64,000 bases of DNA, taken from NCBI RefSeq assembly GCF_029109325.1, contig NZ_JAQKQJ010000009.1:148434-212433 (forward strand), read 5' to 3'. The notes below the pieces were generated by a model. The model did no database searches and had not been told where the DNA came from. It saw nothing but the letters and a program-made list of their open reading frames with translations. This document shows, one piece after another, positions 62,363-64,000 of the stretch. Each line of letters begins with the position of its first letter. The first letter of the stretch is position 1. Source of the DNA: Nodosilinea sp. PGN35 (GTDB taxonomy: Bacteria > Cyanobacteriota > Cyanobacteriia > Phormidesmidales > Phormidesmidaceae). Made by a program: the position numbers and the translations under genes.

Positions 62363-63730
62363 ATGTACAGCAGTTACCAATACAAGAAGAAAGCATCCCG
62401 TCGCCGTTTGCGGTTTGTACTGTTTCTTCTATTGCTAATTGGCATTCCTGTTGGCATCGAATTTTTGACCCGGTTGGTGGCTCAGGCCACCGGCACTAGC
62501 GATCGCTTCACCGCCAATCCCACATCCGATATTGTCAACTCCTATCACCTACGGTTTGTCAGTCGAGAGGGCCAACCCTACGCTGGTTTACCAAACGACG
62601 GCAAGCTTAACGCAGTGCGAGATCCCCTACTGGGTTATCGATTGGTAGGCAACCAACAGAGCAGTTTTTGGCAAATTAACGACAGTGGATTTCGAGACGA
62701 AGAAGCCGTACCCAGCACCAAAGCAGCCGGGGAAATCAGAATTTTTGTCCTCGGTGGCTCAACAGCCTTTGGCCAGCTGAGCTCCAACAATCAGACCACC
62801 TTCGCCAGCAAATTAGAAACTCGCCTCAACGATCAGGTTGCCCAACAGCGAGCTAACCCTAGCCAGTTTCAGCCCAGCGCACTACCCTTTCGGGCTGACC
62901 AGGTGCAAGCAGCCCTGGCGCTGCCGCCGCGCATTCGCGATGGGCAATACCGAGTCGTCAACGCCGCCGTACCCGGCTACGCATCGGGCAATGAGCTGGC
63001 CATGCTAACCCAGCGGATTGCCGCTTACAACCCAGACTTTGTCGTAGTCGTCGGAGGCTATGCCGACCTGATGCTACCCAGCACTGACCGAGGCAGCGAT
63101 GTGCCCGGGCTAGAACAATATTTGACCGGCGGAAGTCAGTCCCTGAGGGCGCAGCTGAGCGAGCAGACGCAGGACTGGTTCAATCAACTCTACGTGGTGC
63201 AGGGCATTAGGCGCTACGGTCTACAACGGCAGCAGACAGAACCTCGCTTGGCAGAGCCGCTCAACCTCTATGCTCCTACTATTGAGTCTACCCTCCGCGA
63301 TCGCCTACCCGTTAACCAAGCTGACCTTGAACAGCGCCTTGAGCGCTACGGTCGCCATGTACGACAAATGGTGAACTGGGCAGCAGCCAATCAAAAGCGC
63401 CTAATTATTGGTATTGAGCCTGAAATCTCAACCCGTCGGCCAGAAGCTCTAACCCCAGAAGAATCGGCAATTTTAGCCGAGCTAGACAATGCTTACCTAG
63501 AGCAAATGCGCATCGGCTTTGCAGAATTAGCCACCATTGCCAAGCAGGCAAGTCAGCAATCGGCCAATGCTCAAGTCCTAGATTTCTATCCAATTTACGA
63601 AAACTTTGCTGGGCAGGCTTTTCAAAGCCCCATCGGTCTAACCGATGAAGCCTACACGCTGATGTCAGATCGCCTCTATGAGGCGATCTCCAGCCAAGTG
63701 GCCCTTCAACCCCAGCCCTACGGGTTTTGA
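62363..63730 (+). CDS. Membrane-anchored SGNH-hydrolase-like protein
   Basis: 455 residues from the ATG at 62363. A basic leader (YSSYQYKKKASRRRLRF) and one membrane helix (VLFLLLLIGIPVGIEFL) place the domain outside the cytoplasm. The SGNH pattern is present in part: IRIFVLGGSTAFGQLSSNNQ (Ser block I), YRVVNAAVPGYASGNELAML (block II), FVVVVGGYADLMLPST (block III, Tyr-Ala where an Asn is usual). Near the end GLTDEAYTLMSDRLYEAI matches the usual last helix, but the D-x-x-H catalytic pair that should lie just before it is absent (SPIGLTDE). It may be an inactive relative or use other residues. Such proteins are often linked to polysaccharide acetylation. Confidence 0.78.
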   Translation: MYSSYQYKKKASRRRLRFVLFLLLLIGIPVGIEFLTRLVAQATGTSDRFTANPTSDIVNSYHLRFVSREGQPYAGLPNDGKLNAVRDPLLGYRLVGNQQSSFWQINDSGFRDEEAVPSTKAAGEIRIFVLGGSTAFGQLSSNNQTTFASKLETRLNDQVAQQRANPSQFQPSALPFRADQVQAALALPPRIRDGQYRVVNAAVPGYASGNELAMLTQRIAAYNPDFVVVVGGYADLMLPSTDRGSDVPGLEQYLTGGSQSLRAQLSEQTQDWFNQLYVVQGIRRYGLQRQQTEPRLAEPLNLYAPTIESTLRDRLPVNQADLEQRLERYGRHVRQMVNWAAANQKRLIIGIEPEISTRRPEALTPEESAILAELDNAYLEQMRIGFAELATIAKQASQQSANAQVLDFYPIYENFAGQAFQSPIGLTDEAYTLMSDRLYEAISSQVALQPQPYGF

Positions 63731-63819
63731 ATAGAACTCAGCCTTTCATCTTTGGTGGTGGTACCACGCCAGCGGATGGGACAAGGGGTACGAAGCAACT
63801 GATGCTGCCTAAAACCCCA

Positions 63820-63858
63820 TGTAGCATTGATAAAACCATCGATTTTATCAATGCTACA
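63820..63858. repeat. 39-bp hairpin after the SGNH-like gene
   Basis: TGTAGCATTGATAAAA (63820-63835) pairs exactly with 63843-63858 around a 7-nt loop. There is no U tract on the plus strand, and on the minus strand TTTT lies several bases downstream. It sits between the plus-strand SGNH-like gene and the minus-strand rRNA operon end. It could be a terminator or a palindromic repeat. Confidence 0.6.
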
Positions 63859-63870
63859 ACTCAAACGAAA

Positions 63871-63900
63871 CAACCTCCTCTCAGTTAGAGAGGAGGCTGT
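63871..63900 (-). terminator. Terminator of the rRNA operon (minus strand)
   Basis: CCTCCTCTC (63874-63882) pairs with GAGAGGAGG (63888-63896), with a 5-nt loop. On the minus strand it is followed by TTGTTTCGTTTG. It lies 14 bp beyond the 3' end of the 5S gene. Confidence 0.8.
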
Positions 63901-63909
63901 TTAAGAAGA

Positions 63910-64000
63910 ACCTGGCATCGAGCTATTTTGACAAGGGGCAACCCCCTCACTATCTTCGCCGCAGCTGCGTTTCACGACTGAGTTCGGGATGGGTCAGAGT
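63910..64000 (-). rRNA. rrf: 5S ribosomal RNA, 3' part
   Basis: On the minus strand the sequence contains CCCATCCCGAACTCAGTCGT, GAAACGCAGCTGCGGCGAAG and ends AAAATAGCTCGATGCCAGGT. These are the loop A/B and 3'-end sequences of cyanobacterial 5S rRNA. The 5' ~27 bases lie beyond the window. 5S is the last gene of cyanobacterial rRNA operons, so 16S and 23S genes should follow to the right. Confidence 0.95.

Overview
The window reads as chromosomal DNA of a GC-rich, probably filamentous cyanobacterium (Leptolyngbya/Nodosilinea-like; the genus is inference). The octamer GCGATCGC (HIP1) is scattered through genes on both strands. Cyanobacterium-typical small families are present (a PCP-reductase-like peptide, DUF4278, Uma2, DUF2283). 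TPR proteins, hybrid kinases, CHAT and orthocaspase proteins are abundant. The right edge runs into a 5S rRNA gene on the minus strand, so an rRNA operon lies beyond the window. No prophage, CRISPR array, tRNA or complete insertion sequence was recognised.

Layout. 1-7 kb: small stress or membrane proteins, a secreted dienelactone hydrolase and the PCP-reductase-like peptide. 8-14 kb: two convergent multi-PAS hybrid histidine kinases. 14.8-17 kb: a stress-type SDR followed by a CYP152 peroxygenase. 17.4-20.9 kb: a GT2 glycosyltransferase convergent with an ABC ATPase and membrane-fusion protein pair that has no permease nearby. 21.2-28 kb: a GH116 glucosidase, then an accessory island. The island holds DUF2283, an antitoxin with a truncated toxin, and a two-gene module of a P-loop ATPase and a tail-anchored TPR protein. 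It ends in a second, degenerate copy of the GH116 3' end. 28-35 kb: Uma2, DUF4230, GST, GlcE-like, IMPase-like and GlmS. 35-44 kb: four codirectional genes for an exported TPR-CHAT protease, a Tat-type orthocaspase, a membrane TPR protein and a FecR-like/TPR periplasmic protein. 44-46.4 kb: a graveyard of toxin-antitoxin and Uma2 remnants. 46.4-54 kb: DUF4278, IlvA, a chemoreceptor, a large membrane-anchored protein of unknown function and a class V aminotransferase. 54-61.8 kb: a PadR regulator and RND efflux adaptor and pump, with an epimerase and a GH24 lysozyme between adaptor and pump. 62.3-64 kb: an SGNH-like membrane protein and the 5S end.

Several families of intergenic repeats recur. 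One is a ~144 bp MITE-like element with CTAG ends (three copies). One is an AACGTT-based palindrome found between genes. One is a GTAGGGTGCATT...AATGCACCCTAC element that interrupts a toxin gene and supplies the stop codon of the TPR gene. There are also several long perfect palindromes. The two loci most worth attention are the exported CHAT/orthocaspase operon and the ATPase/tail-anchored-TPR module in the GH116-flanked island.
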